DNA of 64,000 nt from Carya illinoinensis (GCF_018687715.1 NC_056752.1:14388001-14452000); one strand, 5' to 3'. Positions 23,157-37,702 are shown, numbered from the stretch's first letter. Made by a program: numbers and translations. The notes: generated by a model not told the origin, from the sequence alone.

Positions 23157-25349
23157 TGGCTAAACACAACATTTCTTCTCGTCTCAATGATGTGAAATTT
23201 CTCACATCTTGGATGTCTCAACCTTTGAGGGTTTTGGGTGGTGCTCTTCTTTTAGGTCTCGCAATTTAAAGAATCTGCGACCTCCTAAACCTCCTTCATA
23301 TTGGTCCTACCCAACTTCATTCCCACACACGGAGGGTCCTTCTCTGTGCGTGTGTTGTGGTTTGCATGGCTTTTGAACCCATCAAAAAAGAATACCATAT
23401 CTTGAACAGAGTTCTTGGCATTTTACCACATGTGACAGTCTGCTAAGGACAACATTTTGAGTTTTGGGAAGAAAGATAAAGCATAGGCACTAGCTTGCTT
23501 CGAGACCCACAACTCGAAAGCTAAACAATGGACTATAAAGTTTTTCTTAATTTCTGGTATCAGTTGAGAGTTCCCAAATTTGGAGACTCTCCAACTGGAT
23601 TTTCCAATTAGGGCCACTTAGGGAAAAATCCTTAAGGGGAAAGGCTTGTTGGCAACCCTAGAATGCTTGACTAAGCGGGAACTAGCTCCAATTGAAATGG
23701 TCCACGCCTAGGCAGACGACCATGCAGATGATCTTTGGATTGAGTACCTGTTAGCCCCTGCCAATATAGACTAGTTCTTGATGACACCCGATCGTTCTCA
23801 CGTCAAAGGTTGTCTATTCCTAGCCAAGGCCATGGTGCCACCTCCTCTATCGAAATGAGCTTTGAAGAATCGCTCTTATTCAAAAGATGTTTCCTTCCCT
23901 GCAAAGAAGAAAGGGGCTTTGGGAAAGAGAGACGAAGCTTCCCCTGAGGCTACTCCCCCTATTGGTACTCCTGCTTCTGCATTCAATACATCGTCAACAT
24001 GCATAACTTCCCCAGGCCTTGGCGACGTTGAGGGTTTGGCAAGTCAAGCTCTCTCTGACTTGGCTACTACATTCTAGTTCAAAATTCCTCACTAGACGCA
24101 TGTCTTGGTGTCCAACCCTGTTTTTAAGTTCCCCGTGTTTAAGAATCTAGGGGGGATGGTAAGTTGAGTGCCGATGTTGTAGCTACCCTTTGCTTTGATT
24201 CTATTGGTAGAAAGCTTCCAGGTAGGGAGACCGATTCTAGCTTTGGTGAAGAAGAGGCTACCACCCCAGGCGACAAGTAATGTTTAGTTGAGGGCAATGA
24301 GGAAACAACTACTAGTAAGGGTAGCGAGGTAGAGAACGCTGCCCACAAAGGAAGTTGAGAAGATATCCTGCTAGGTGGCATGGATGGTCGGGGGGCAAAA
24401 AATGAGAATGAGGCTGCTCTTGTAGACGACATTGATGAGGATGCTGAGGTGAGAAGTTCCTCGCCCATTCACTGCCAACTACTATCTCCGAGGGAGAGAC
24501 TCCTTTTGATGTACAAGTTAGCAGAGAGCGAGTCTCTATCCCTTCTCATTTTCCTTCCTCTTTTGAAGACGACACGGGGTCTTTTCTTTTAAAAGTAGGC
24601 ATTTCCTTGAGCGGCCTTGTTAGGGAAGGTGTTGGTTTGGGCGACATGGATCTTGCATACACTAGTTATGTTCGCCTAATGGGAGGTTTTGATGGCCCCC
24701 CTGAAGGGGGTGCTAATTCAGCTACCATGTCACCTAAGGCGGATTTGTTTGATGCTTGCCATGGCCAGAAGGAGATTCAGGGTGGTGTGTCCTCTTCCTC
24801 TGCCATTTCCCAGAGTAAAGCCACTACCAAAATGACCAATCGACTGAGGCACTTTCTTTCTAGGGTGATTTTAGTTGCTCATGATCCTCTATTCACTTAC
24901 TTTCTTACTTGCTTGTTGGTGTTAGTTATTCTGCTTTGGTCTTTGTCTTTTGCAGGGCATTGCGATTTAGCAGCCTGGATCATGGCATATTGGATTGATT
25001 TGGAGGAGGAGGTTCGAGAGAGGCTCAAGTTTGGCTTTCACACCAAGAAAGAGTTTAAGTGATTGAAAGCAGAGAGGGCGAAGTTGGAGATAACATTGGA
25101 GCAAGCTAATGGTTATGTCCGCTCTCTACATGGCAGCCTGGAGATAATTCGCGATGAAATTTTTCACCTTTGTGATAAACTTTGTTGTGCTAGGGAAGTA
25201 AAGGTTAGAGATGACTTTGCATTGGGTTTGCTAGAGTTGAAGGACTTTGCTAGGGCCCAAATTTGGATTTTGAGTTTGAGTGAGGTTGCCTTAACTTCGA
25301 GCTTCTAGCCCATAGGAGGGAGTTGGACTATGTTTGTCTAGAGCTGTTC
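23157..25349 (+). pseudogene. Antisense extra ORF of the Tat element, 5' part
   Basis: Plus-strand coding remnant, opposite to gag-pol, between the 3' LTR and the integrase. It begins at an ATG (23157, MAKHNISSRLNDV) and is broken by shifts and stops. Around 23535-23670 one frame gives KFFLISG, EFPNLETLQLDFPIRAT and GKGLLATLECL. This recalls the F-x-x-S-G then W-x-F-P pattern of the putative gypsy-type transposon domain (PF04195) found in such ORFs. 24956-25308 is charged and Leu-rich (LEEEVRERLKFGF, LKAERAKLEITLEQANGYV), predicted coiled coil. Intron-like borders occur at 24865 and 24955, but the frame is open through them. It is cut at 25349 by the solo LTR. The ORF's function is unknown in the literature I recall. 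The family link is a moderate-confidence inference. Confidence 0.6.
25345..25349. repeat. Target-site duplication TGTTC (left copy)
   Basis: Identical to 29295-29299, directly flanking the solo LTR. Removing the insert and one copy restores a common open frame locally. Confidence 0.85.
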
Positions 25350-25400
25350 TGTGACGCCCCCAAATCCCCACACACGAACACGGAGAAATCGAGACGTCTG

Positions 25401-25425
25401 GATGATGACATCATGGGTCATCATC
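25401..25425. repeat. Hairpin at the duplication breakpoint
   Basis: GATGATGAC (25401-25409) and GTCATCATC (25417-25425) are a perfect 9-bp inverted repeat with a 7-base loop. The start of the duplicated unit (25414) lies in the loop. Confidence 0.7.
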
Positions 25426-27097
25426 CTATCAACGTATGCCAAGTGTGTGTATAAGCGACGAATGTGCACGAGAAATACGCAGCGAAAAGCAAGTCAATAA
25501 CTAAGTACCAGAATTTTTTCTTGTTTAATACAAAGCTATCCAAAACATAGATAAATAAATATTACAAGACACAAACATAATTTTAAATCAAATACAAAAA
25601 ATAACATCAGCATCCTGGCAGAGCCGCATCCTCGGGCTCAGCCTCCTCCTCCTCATCCTCGATCTTTGCACCAAAATCTACGATACCAAAAAATGGTGCC
25701 GCAGGTAAGTAAACTCCAAACACCACTAGATAAAAACATATAAAACTCAAACAATATGCATGAAATAAAAAACCAATGCACATGCGCCATAAAACATAAT
25801 TTTTCCCACGCACGCCAAAAACTCATTTGGCCCACAAAAACATATCCTTAAAACCAAGCCTCGCCATTATCCCAGATAACGGCCCAAACCACTATTTTCC
25901 CAGAAAATGGATCAAAAGTCTCGAAAACCAAACATCGTCATTTTCCCAGAAAATGGCGCACATTCGAAAACCATAAAAACAATCCGGTTATGCATGCACC
26001 ATGATCTCCCCTAGGGATCATCCGCATACCCTGGCTCTGTGCCACACCGCAGGTAACGACTACGCATGTGACACCTAAACGAGCGATTCCCAAACTCGCG
26101 CCCCGCGCGTACCTGGCCAGGCCATCCTCTAGTCCCTGCCACTCTAGGGACCACGGAGTCGACAAGACAGCGTTACCGTATCGTGCGATCCGGTCGTCGC
26201 CCTACGACAACCCAGGGGATGTCACTCAGTATTATCCACTCCTGAGTGACCAGAGGAGCTCCACCGAGATAATAACCCATCCCGGCATGGGCTCGTGAGA
26301 CACACGCACCCAAAATCATTTACGCCAATAAAACGGGATTTTCTCGATTAAAAAAAAATGCACATAAACACAATATGCAACTCACACCTCATGGCTCAAA
26401 TAATCAAGCGAACACAAATAAGCAAAATCAAGCACTCCGTCCTCGATCCATCCGACCCCCGAACTCCTCGGACTTAGTCCGGAATCAGCCAACCAACAAC
26501 AATTAATTATTGAATTTGTAAAATATATTTAAATCTAAAATTATGGTTTGGAAAATACTTACAGTGCTATATAGTATTTTTAGAAAACACGCGGCATTGC
26601 AAACAGCGGAAGGAAAGCAACGTAACAGTGAAAATTCACTGTGGCCGTGGGTTGTAAAATACCCACCTTTGAACGGGGACAAACCAAGGCTTGGGATTGA
26701 TAGGGAAGGGTCTAAGGATGTTTATGAAGCTAATGGAAGTGAAGTTTGGCCGTGGGTGGCGGCAGAAACGGCGGAGAAAGGCCGAATTTTCCAAAATGGA
26801 AAGCTAGCTCGTGGGAGCTGTTCCGGTGGCTGTTAGAGGCCGGAAATGGGTGGGTTAGGATGGCAAAGAGCCGGTGATGAAGTGGTGAAGAGATGGTGGC
26901 CGGAGGTGGAGCGACGGCGGCAGATCGGAGCAAAATCCGTGAGGCTTGCTGGGCGTTTTCCGGCCAAACGGCGGCTCCGTTGGCGGTGAAAATTGGTGGA
27001 GTGGTTCACCGGAGGGAGGGGAAGATTTTGGTAGGGGTGGTGTGTCGCATGGTGGCCGGCGGCGGTGGGTCTGGGCTGATGATGGTTCCGGCTTGGG

Positions 27098-27134
<37 letters not shown>

Positions 27135-27167
27135 GAACGGGGGGGTTACGCGTGGGAGAGAGGGGAG
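25414..27167 (+). repeat. Tandem duplication unit 1 in the solo LTR
   Basis: Starts TGGGTCATCATCCTATC and ends GAGAGAGGGGAG. Contains a GA tract of about 32 bases at 27102-27133. Joined directly to unit 2. Confidence 0.9.
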
Positions 27168-28990
<1,823 letters not shown>

Positions 28991-29294
28991 GAAAAAAGGA
29001 AGGGAAAAAGAAAAAAGAAAAAAAGAAAAAAGAAAGAAAAGAGAAAAAGAGAAAAAGGAAAAAGGGAAAAGAAAAGATGTAGGAAAGAAATGAGGTTCAA
29101 TCCTCACTCCGGAAAGCAAAACAAATCCGCCGAAAACGAGATTAAAAAACCGTAAAACGACTAATTAAATAAAATGCAACATCAAATAAATAAAAATGAA
29201 TTAAAATACATTAATTTAAAATAAATAAACTAATATATTAATTAAATTAAAAAAAACCCTTCAGTGAAAATACACGTAAAAGCGGGTCATCACA

Positions 29295-29299
29295 TGTTC
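29295..29299. repeat. Target-site duplication TGTTC (right copy)
   Basis: Pairs with 25345-25349. Confidence 0.85.
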
Positions 29300-29795
29300 T
29301 GTTCCCAAGATCATAATTGTGGATTTATGCAAGACCTAGCAACTTTGCTGGAGAAGGGGCGGCTGGCTAAGGTTGATCTCTCTAAGATTCATGATTCCTT
29401 AAAGGACCTGTAGCAACAGCACACAAGTACAAGAAGAGTCAAGTGGATGTTAACGAGGACCAAAGAAAGCTTCATGAGGCTCTCATGGAAAAAGATGCTC
29501 AACTCAAAAGGAAAACTGCCTAAGTGAAGGAGTTGGAAGTTGAGCTGCTGGCCGCCTAAGGGTAGGTTACTCTCTTGCACCCTCAATTGTCGTTTGCCCT
29601 TGTAGTGAAAGACTGTACATTTTCAACCGTATTAAGGCTAGCGTACTAAGGCTTAGGTCCCATCTACTCACCAATCCTTTTGCTAATTTGAGGCACTTAG
29701 TTTTGGACCCATTAAAACCTGACATAGCCTCTCACTAGTTCACTGATTCTTTTGGTCGAAAGTCCATGCCTGATGCCTTTAGAAACACTCCTCCT

Positions 29796-29800
29796 CCTCC
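29796..29800. repeat. Target-site duplication CCTCC (left copy)
   Basis: Identical to 49966-49970. Located inside a CTC repeat, so weaker alone, but supported by frame restoration across the insertion. Confidence 0.65.
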
Positions 29801-29985
29801 TAATTGAGCTGAATTATTGCATTTTTAATGCTTTTGGAACCAATATATATTAATTCTTTCATTACTTTATCATTGGTTTTGTATGGAAAAATGAATAAAT
29901 CAAAGTTGTAATTTTAATTGATTAAAAGCATGAATTTCTGCTTTAATTTTATCAACTGTTGATTACTATGGATTATGGTACATAT

Positions 29986-30180
29986 CGCTCGAGCGGCAAA
30001 AAGCCGCCGCTCGAGCGACTTCAGGCAGATTCAAACGCTCGACTTCCACTCTACAGTGGGCTCGACGGGTGTGCGGGAAAGGAGATCGCTCGAGCGGAGG
30101 CATTTGGCCGCTCGAGCGAAATTAGGCAGAGTCGAACGCTCGATGTTCGCTCCACATTCGCTCGACACTCCGCTCGAGCG
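29986..30180. repeat. CGCTCGAGCG palindrome cluster in the 5' LTR
   Basis: Five copies of the 10-bp palindrome in 195 bases, plus ACGCTCGA half-sites, ending about 45 bases before the TATA box. The first two copies flank an AAAAA loop and together form a hairpin (29986-30017). Confidence 0.85.
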
Positions 30181-30222
30181 AATATCGCATTTTACAGATT
30201 AGTGTTTATTTCGCCGTTAGAG

Positions 30223-30230
30223 TATATAAA
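30223..30230 (+). promoter_or_regulatory. TATA box of element A 5' LTR
   Basis: TATATAAA, conserved at 49125-49132 in the 3' LTR, directly downstream of the palindrome cluster. Confidence 0.55.
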
Positions 30231-31072
30231 TGATTTTTTACATCTTATGGCAGACCTTTGGCTTGGAAAACTCTGTTTTGATTAGAGAAATACTTAGAAT
30301 TCATTTTTCCTTTGATTTTCATTCAGATTCGGAGATGAGGATTCATACAGTTGATCATTCACGCAGCTACACAATTTCAACTGGATCATTCACTCACATT
30401 GCAGCAGATTGAAGAACTCCTTGAGGAGTCCAATTGCCACTGCAGCTCAGCCTCCACCACCGCTTCGAATCTTCATCTCCATTCAATTGGCTTGATCTTT
30501 TCAATTCCCTACTTGCTATTTCATTTCAGTTTTGAGTTTCTAAATTATTTTGGAGAATTTTGATTTAGACGTTTGAGTAATTTATTTGTTATTCATTTAA
30601 TTCATGTTATTTATTTTTATCGTTTCGTTAAGCTTTCATTTTAATAGTGATTACAATTATGGTGGTTTAATTTGAGAATTTGTGATTTGAATATAATGAT
30701 GAACCCTAGAACATTGATTTTGGGGCTTTTCAATTTTCAGTGCATGTTTTGTCAATTACTTCCTAATTTAGTTTAATTCTTAATTTAGTTTTATTAATTT
30801 CTGAGTTTAATCTATTAGTCCTTTACATTCCAATCCGACAATCAAAATCTAAAAACATGAATCTAGTCCATGACTAGTACCCTTTTCCATCCATTGCACA
30901 TACCATCATTTTATTTTCTCTTTGTGAAGTTTTTCACCCTTTTCAACGAGTTTGATTTTTAAGTAACTTTCCCTAAGGAGACGATCTAGGAATTTATTCC
31001 TAATTATTACAGGACATCCTCCTGCACTTGGGATAGCTTTAGTGCTACTCATTTTTAAGTGAGTCAAGTTTT

Positions 31073-31090
31073 TGGCGCCGTTGCCAGGGA
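31073..31090 (+). promoter_or_regulatory. Primer-binding site (tRNA-Asp type)
   Basis: TGGCGCCGTTGCCAGGGA matches the complement of the plant tRNA-Asp(GTC) 3' end, recalled from memory, with one mismatch. It starts a few bases after the LTR, as expected for Athila-type elements. Confidence 0.8.
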
Positions 31091-31162
31091 AAGTATTTTA
31101 GGTTAAATTTAAACTCGTTATTTTTGTTATGCTCTTTAAACTGATGTTTCATATCATGGGTG

Positions 31163-34135
31163 ATGGACAATTCAAATAGGTTGCTTAGAGTCACATCGAG
31201 TGTTGAGAGTAGTATACACAGTTTGGAGATAGATAGCTCTTCTATTTTTTCTATTAGTGAGTCAGGTGAGGAAATTGAAACTGAACCAGAAAAGATGGCT
31301 GCACCTGCACCACACACTCTTAAGGATTATTTGCAACCCACTAGCACCACTACACCTTCATGCATTGTTTTACCTGAAAATGCATCTAATTTCTCTATTA
31401 AGCATGGCATGATGTCAGTGATACCTCAATTCCACAGGATGGATTCTGAGAGTCCTTACCAGCACTTGACAGATTTTGAGTTGGCTTGCACTACTTTTAT
31501 CACTAAGGCTATTACTGATGAATTTATTAGACTTTGTTTATTTCCTTTCTCTTTAAAGGATAAAGCGAAGATTTGGTTTAACTCTTTGAGACCTAATTCT
31601 ATTTCTAGTTGGTCTGATATGCAGCGTGAATTCTTACAAAAATTCTTTCCTTTTCAGAGAACTCAGTTTTTGCAAGAGCAAATCAGCCAGTTCAATTAAA
31701 GACCTGATGAGACCTTTCAGGCCAGTTGGGAAAAATTTAAAGATTTGGTGAACATTTGTCCACATCATGGTTTTGAATCTTGGAGGCTAGTGAGCTATTT
31801 TTACACTGGTCTCACTCTAGAATGTAAGCGGTTTGTTCAGACAATGTGCAATAGGGAGTTCTTTAACAAGCAACCTAATGAAGCACTATCATTTTTTGAC
31901 TACCTTGCTGAGAGCACACAACAGTGGAACACTCGTACTGGTCGAGTTCCATTAGCAGCACAGCCACTGGGGGCTATTTCTGGAGGGGGTAGATATGAGC
32001 TTAAAAAAGACACCGATGTTCAAGCCCGAATAGCTGCATTGACTAGAAGACTAGAGGTCATGGAAATGGAAAAAGTGAAGGCTGTGAAAGTAGTAAAGGC
32101 ATGTTCTATATGTGCTGATTCAAACCATAAGACCCCAGACTGCCCGATTATGCTAGTATTTCAAGAAGGTGGGTCTGAGCAGATGCAATCAGCTAACTGG
32201 GTTAATAGAGCACAGAATCAGCCTTTCTCCAACACATATAATCCAGGGTGGAGGAATCACCCAAATTTCTCAGGGAGAAATGATCAGCCTGGTTGGTCCC
32301 CACCACCTCAGCAGCAGCCATTTAATCAGGGTGCTCCTCAGCACCAGTATCCGCCATATCAGAATCCTCAGAGCTATCCTTATGTAGCTCCTCCTGGATT
32401 TCAGTCTCATGTAGCTGTACAGAGTTCTCAGCCTTCATCATCTGCAAAGAAGACTCTAGATGACAGTATGGCTCAGATGGCCAATACACTTCATCAATTC
32501 ATGCAGATTCAAGCCACCACAAATAATCAGAACACTCAGGCCATAAATGAGTTGCGAGGCACTATTAATAAGATGAGCACAACCTTGAGCACCCTAGAGA
32601 AAGGAAAATTTCCAGCACAGCCTCAGCCTAATCCTCAAGTATACAGGCAGCAACAACATCAAGTGCATAATGTCTCAGGGGATGTTATTAAGACAGCGAA
32701 GGCAGTTCTTACTTTGAGAAGTGGGAAGGAAGTTCCCCAACCAGAGATGCCTATAGACACACAGGTAGTTGGTCCTACACCTGAAGATGTAACAGAGACT
32801 GATAAAGTTGAGAAAGAATCAGAGGTAGTGAGACCAGAGCTGAAGAAGCCTGTGTGTGTTGATGTTGAGACTAGTAAGGGATACCAACCTGTGGTTCCCT
32901 ATCCTCAGAGATTGGCAGCTGGCCAAAAGAACAAGTATCACACGGAGATTCAAGAGATTTTCAAGCAAGTGAAGATCAATATTCCACTCTTGGATGCCAT
33001 ACAACAAGTGCCATCATATGCAAAATTTTTGAAGGACTTGTGCACAGTGAAGAGGAAGCTGAATGTGAAGAAGAAAGCTTTCCTAACTGAGCAAGTTAGT
33101 GCATTGATATTGAGCGAGACTCCTCAGAAGTTTGGAGATCCCAGCTCTCCCAACATTTCCATTATGATTGGTGAATCACGCATTGGGAGAGCTTTACTTG
33201 ATTTGGGGAGTAGTGTGAACCTGCTACCATTTTCAGTATATGAGCAGTTGGGATTGGGTGAGCTGAAAAAGACTTTCATCATGCTACAGTTGGCTGACAG
33301 ATCAGTTAAGGTACCGAGGGGTATTGTAGAGGACGTGTTGGTCCAGATGGACAAATTCTACTACCCAGTGGATTTTGTGGTTCTTAACATGCAGCAGCCG
33401 GTCTCCACTATTTACCAAGCTCCTGTCATCCTAGGAAGACCATTTCTAGCTATATCAAATGCATTGATCAATTGCAGAAGTAGAGTTTTGAAGCTTACCT
33501 TTGGGAACATGGCACTTGAGTTGAACGTTTTCAATGCTTGCAAGATGCCAGCACATTTTGATGACACAAGTGGTTTGAATGCTGTGGAGAGTTTGACAAC
33601 AACAGATTTTATTTGCTCAACTTCTCCCTTCTCTAAAGATGATTATATTTTTCAGACACCTGAATTTTTACTTGATGAGAAAATTGATCATATCAATGAA
33701 GATGACTTTGATTTTTTTGATTGTTTTGCAGATTCTTCTTTATCACTTGAAGTACAATTTACGGGAGCAAGATGGAAACACCAGTTTGAAGCTCTACCAC
33801 CACCAGACATGCTTAAATCTTCAGAGGAAGAAGTTCCCTAATTGGAGCTGAAACCACTTCCTCAAGATTTAAAGTATGTGTTTCTTGGTCCTGAAGAAGG
33901 CACTTTTCCAGTGGTGATTTCCTCAAAGCTAAATCAGAAGGATGAAGCCCAGTTGATTGAAGTATTAAGGAAGCATCGAGGTGTAATTGGTTGGACAATA
34001 GCTGACATCAAAGGCATTGATGCCGCTGTATGTACCCACAAAATCCATCTTGAAGACGATGCTAGACCGGTTCGTGATGCTCAACGTAGGCTCAATCCTA
34101 CCATGAAGGAAGTTGTGAAAGAGGAAGTGCTTAAG
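31163..34135 (+). pseudogene. Gag-protease of Athila-like element A
   Basis: One frame stays open from ATG 31163 except for stops at 31697-31699 (TAA, probably from CAA) and 33839-33841. It holds a retrotransposon gag domain (about 31400-31960) and a CX2CX4HX4C-type knuckle CSICADSNHKTPDC (32102-32143), then a Pro/Gln/Asn-rich linker (32180-32470). The aspartic protease has DLGSSVNLLP at about 33200-33229 and ILGRPFLA at about 33430. From 33842 it runs into the start of pol ([35 protein letters not shown]), which stops at 34135 where the minus-strand element begins. Only two stops in almost 3 kb suggest a fairly young copy. The product would be the capsid/nucleocapsid precursor plus maturation protease. 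Confidence 0.9.
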
Positions 34136-36388
34136 TGACTCAGTTTTGAATGTGCTTCCAAGTGTAGAAGTGTCAAGTTGTATCAACGATAAGTCCAAGA
34201 TCGTATTCCACAGGGACAAAGGGTTATCAAAGCATATATGAGATTTTTGAGTAACGAATGTGTCGACTATGAGAGATGAAAATAAAATTAAAATGCAATG
34301 CAAAAAAAATAATCAAAGTTGAAATTAGAGTTTCTAATCAAAAAAGCAAATTAACAAACACTTGGATTGGGTTTGAGACTCTCTTTATTTTGGATTCTTG
34401 ATAATTTTCTCGATTAACAACCCAATCAAGACATTGATAATCGGAAGATAAAAAGTTAAGCTCAAGTTTTGCAATATTTTCCTAAGGGATTCTCTACTTT
34501 ACTAGTCAAACACACATTAACAAACAACTGAGAGAGACCTTGATAGTTTTCAAGCTTTTGTTGTGCCTTACGTCAACAACAAAACAAGAGCAAGAGCCGC
34601 AATCTATTTTCAATTTAAATCCGACTAGTAACATAGTGAAATCAACAATTATCAACAAAATATTACATCTATCTAGAATCCAAAACAAATCAAGCTTCAT
34701 TCCACAACCCAAGCTTCAAAAATTAGCTACACATGATAATTCTAACAACAAAGATTAATCTAAGTAAAGCCATAACAAAAGCTGAGAGAGACAGAAACCC
34801 AAAATGGAAATAAACACCAAGCTGAAACTGAACAAGAAACTGCCTCTCGTTTCGCAACAACCCAGAAGAAAAAAAAAAGAAATTACTAAGAACTAAGAAA
34901 TAAAACTAGGAACCAAACAAGAAAAGGCTAATAACGTAAAGCAAAAAAAAGAAAAAGACCAGCTGAAAGCAAAAAAAAAACTAAGAACTAACTACTGAGA
35001 ACAAAAAAGGAAGTGGAAATTAATGAAAGAAGCCGTCCAGGTCTAAACGAAATGAAAGCTACTCCTTCAAGAAATAAAAACTCTGCTCATGTGTCCGTCT
35101 AACACGAAAAGGAAAAGAAATAATATTCAAACCAGTTGCTGCGCCTACCTCCTAAACGAAAGTAAGAGAATGAGTAAAAACAAAAACGGCCGCCTCCAGC
35201 TACAAGAAAAAGAAATAAATGAAAATCTACTCTCCTGCCTCCAGCTACACGAAAAAGAAAAGAGAGAAATAAAATTCTCAAACTGCCTAACGTCTAAACG
35301 AAAAAGTAAAAGCCAAAGCTCCAACTAAGCTACTGCCGAACAGAAACGAGGTGAAGTAAACAACAACAGCTGCCTCCGTTTACACGAAAAAGAAAGAAAA
35401 ATAACACTCAGGACTACTCTGCTGCACTGCTTCACCGAACGAAAATGAAAAGAAGAAGAAAAACTGATGTGTGTAAAACAAAACCAGTCGTCTACCATCT
35501 GCACTAAGAACGTAAAACAACAGAAACAAATCCAAAAATGGGAGCTTCCACCCCTGTTCTCTGTTTGAATGAAAGAAAGAAAAAAAATAGAAACTAAAAC
35601 TCCACTCTGTTGTTTCCCAACTTCACCACTCTGCTGTCGCCGAATGAAAAACAAAAGAAGCAGAGAAATGATAAATAAAGACTTTCACCCAGCGTCTTTC
35701 ACGATCCAGTGCATATCCATGTGCTGTTGTAGAACCAACAAAAGGAATAAAACCTGCTGTCTTCAACGTGCTTCCATCTCTCAACTTCACATGCCAAAAG
35801 CTGCTTTCCAACGAAATGATGCATGAGCTGCATTGCTCCTGCTTTCCGAGTGTGTGCTGTCCGTCCGTGTGAGTTTCCTTGCTGCAGGTTTATTGCATGT
35901 GTGAGCTGCTGTAGTCCCAAGTTTTCTGCATGTGTGAGTTGGTCCCACGTTTTCTGCATGTGTGAGTTTCCTTGCTGTAGGCTTATTGCATGTGTGAGCT
36001 GGTCCCATGTTTTATGCATGTGTGAGTTTCCTTGCTGCAGGTTTATTGCATGTGTGAGTTTCCTTGCTGCAGGTTTATTGCATGTGTGAGTGGCTGGCTG
36101 TGAGTTGCTGTTTTGATGCATGTGTGAGCTTCAGTTCTCGCTCTTTGGGCTTTTCTCGATTCTTCCATTTCTCTTCCAAACCTTTCCTGTAATAAGAGGA
36201 ATAAAATTAAAATATTTATTTTCATGTGAAATAATTGCATTATAAATCTTCAAAAGCACTAAGAATATCAGAATTATCAATTGACTCAAGTATTGTGATC
36301 TATTGCATAATTAAGTACTTAAATTATTTTTTTATTAAACAATTTATTCACTTAAGTAACTTAATCATGCAGTTTTAGCGCTTCATCA
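34136..36388 (-). repeat. 3' LTR of element B (complete)
   Basis: Plus strand begins TGACTCAGTTTTGAATG right after the last sense codon of element A pol and ends GCGCTTCATCA. On the minus strand it is preceded by GTTGGGGGGTG (36389-36399), a polypurine tract. It contains A-rich stretches, repeated CTACACGAAAAAGAAA-like motifs (35180-35400) and a minisatellite (35863-36125). Confidence 0.8.
35863..36125. repeat. Minisatellite in the LTR of element B
   Basis: About eight imperfect units of about 33 bp built from GTGTGAGTTTCCTTGCTGCA and GGTTTATTGCAT, alternating with a GGTCCCA(C/T)GTTTTCTGCAT variant. A shorter version lies at 45080-45234 in the other LTR, so unit number differs between LTRs or was trimmed by the deletion. 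Confidence 0.75.
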
Positions 36389-37297
36389 CACCCCCCAACT
36401 AGCTTTTCGCTAGACTCTAGCAAATAAAGTGAATGAATTCATGCGAAGGTGAGATTTCCAACTACAATTTCAAAAGAAGTTCGAGAATCACATGTCATGA
36501 AATATACTTGTTGAGTTTAAGAACACTCGAGATAGATTAATCTGAATTTTGTATCAACTAAGAGATTTATACACAATTTAGTTATTCAACCAAGGGAATT
36601 ACATGTAACAAAACTTGCTTTCTTTCAAGTGCATGGAAATGGCGTTAGAATTCCAAGCTCGACTACCAAGAGACATTAACAGTTTCAATCACAACAACCA
36701 ATCTGAGAAAACCACATGGTCTTACTTTAATTCAAAACCATTGTACTGGCGGCTTTCACGCTATTACACTTTGAAAGGCGCCTACTTCTTCTTCTTTTTT
36801 TTTGTTTTTTTTTATAAGGATCCCAGTAATAGGCAGCCTTTTCCACTACACAAATGTAATTTTTGTTTCTGTTTTTTTTTTCTTTTTTTTTTTTTATGTT
36901 TTTAGATTTCCTAGTGGGGGAATCAGACCTATGAATGTGTGCCTACCCACACTTTCACAAGTCAGCCCTTACCACTAGTCTACCTAAAGGATTTTTCTTT
37001 TTTTTTTTTTTTGATCTCTCGCTTGTCCCTTTTCTCATTTAATTCATTTTAAATTTCTTCCTAAGTCATTAGGATATGGTTCATTAGAGTTTCAAACAAT
37101 TGAAGTGTAAATCAACCAACAATGACTCAATGTAGTCTTTCTAGGCCTTCCGGGTATGTGTTGTGTGTGTTTTAGCAAAACTTTTAACATCTTTCCCTTG
37201 GTTTAACAACTAAATAAAATGGATAAGTCCTTCTTTTGACATATACTCATATTTGCACGACATTCCACATGTTCCATGACCTCAACAAATCTTTTTC

Positions 37298-37328
<31 letters not shown>

Positions 37329-37702
37329 TTTTTTTTTTTTAACTTTCCAGCATGTAAAATTCAAGAATGGGGAATTTAATCTGCTTTCAACTCATTATTA
37401 GCACTCCCCAAGGTGGACCACAATATGTCCAAGGCATGCAAACAGAGAAATAAATTCTCTTCCACCCCCCAACTAGATTGTAGCATTGTCCTCAATGATG
37501 CAAGAGAAACGAAAGAATTTACACAAAGAGAGAAGTTAAGGGGCAAAACAACTAAAAGAAAGAACCGAAAATTCAAAAAAAAACTGAAGGAAAGAGGAAA
37601 AGGAAGTACCTAGATAGCTTTGAAAGCAATGCAGCCAAAATAAAAGATAAAAACTGAAGAACAAAAGAAGACAATGAAAAGAAATGGATAGATCAAGAAC
37701 CA
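36389..37702. other. 3' untranslated region of element B
   Basis: Minus-strand polypurine tract at 36389-36399 (GGGGGGTG core), then long T- and CT-rich runs (36790-36900, 36990-37010, 37290-37340). No coding region is supportable; open frames here are low-complexity. Confidence 0.55.

Larger units (their letters stand above)
29295..29800 (+). pseudogene. Antisense extra ORF of the Tat element, middle part
   Basis: Directly after the solo LTR the frame continues as CSQDHNCGFMQDLATLLEKG and LAKVDLSKIHDSLKDL, with a stop at 29410-29412. After a frameshift it reads VLRLRSHLLTNPFANL, LDPLKPDIASH, stop, FGRKSMPDAFRNTPPPP up to 29800. It is Leu/Lys-rich like the coiled-coil part left of the solo LTR. 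The next insertion begins at 29801 in a CCT repeat coding poly-proline. Confidence 0.6.
29801..31066 (+). repeat. 5' LTR of Athila-like element A
   Basis: Matches 48659-49965. Contains five perfect CGCTCGAGCG palindromes (29986, 30008, 30087, 30109, 30171) and a TATA box TATATAAA at 30223-30230. Ends GTGAGTCA. Confidence 0.85.

Noticed and set aside
35089..35826. Lys-rich frames around 35089-35826 and 44303-45040
   Set aside because: Duplicate in both LTRs of element B, A-rich composition, frames open on both strands.
35863..36125. CRISPR-like regularly spaced repeats
   Set aside because: Plant nuclear DNA; the units are contiguous tandem repeats of an LTR minisatellite, without unique spacers.
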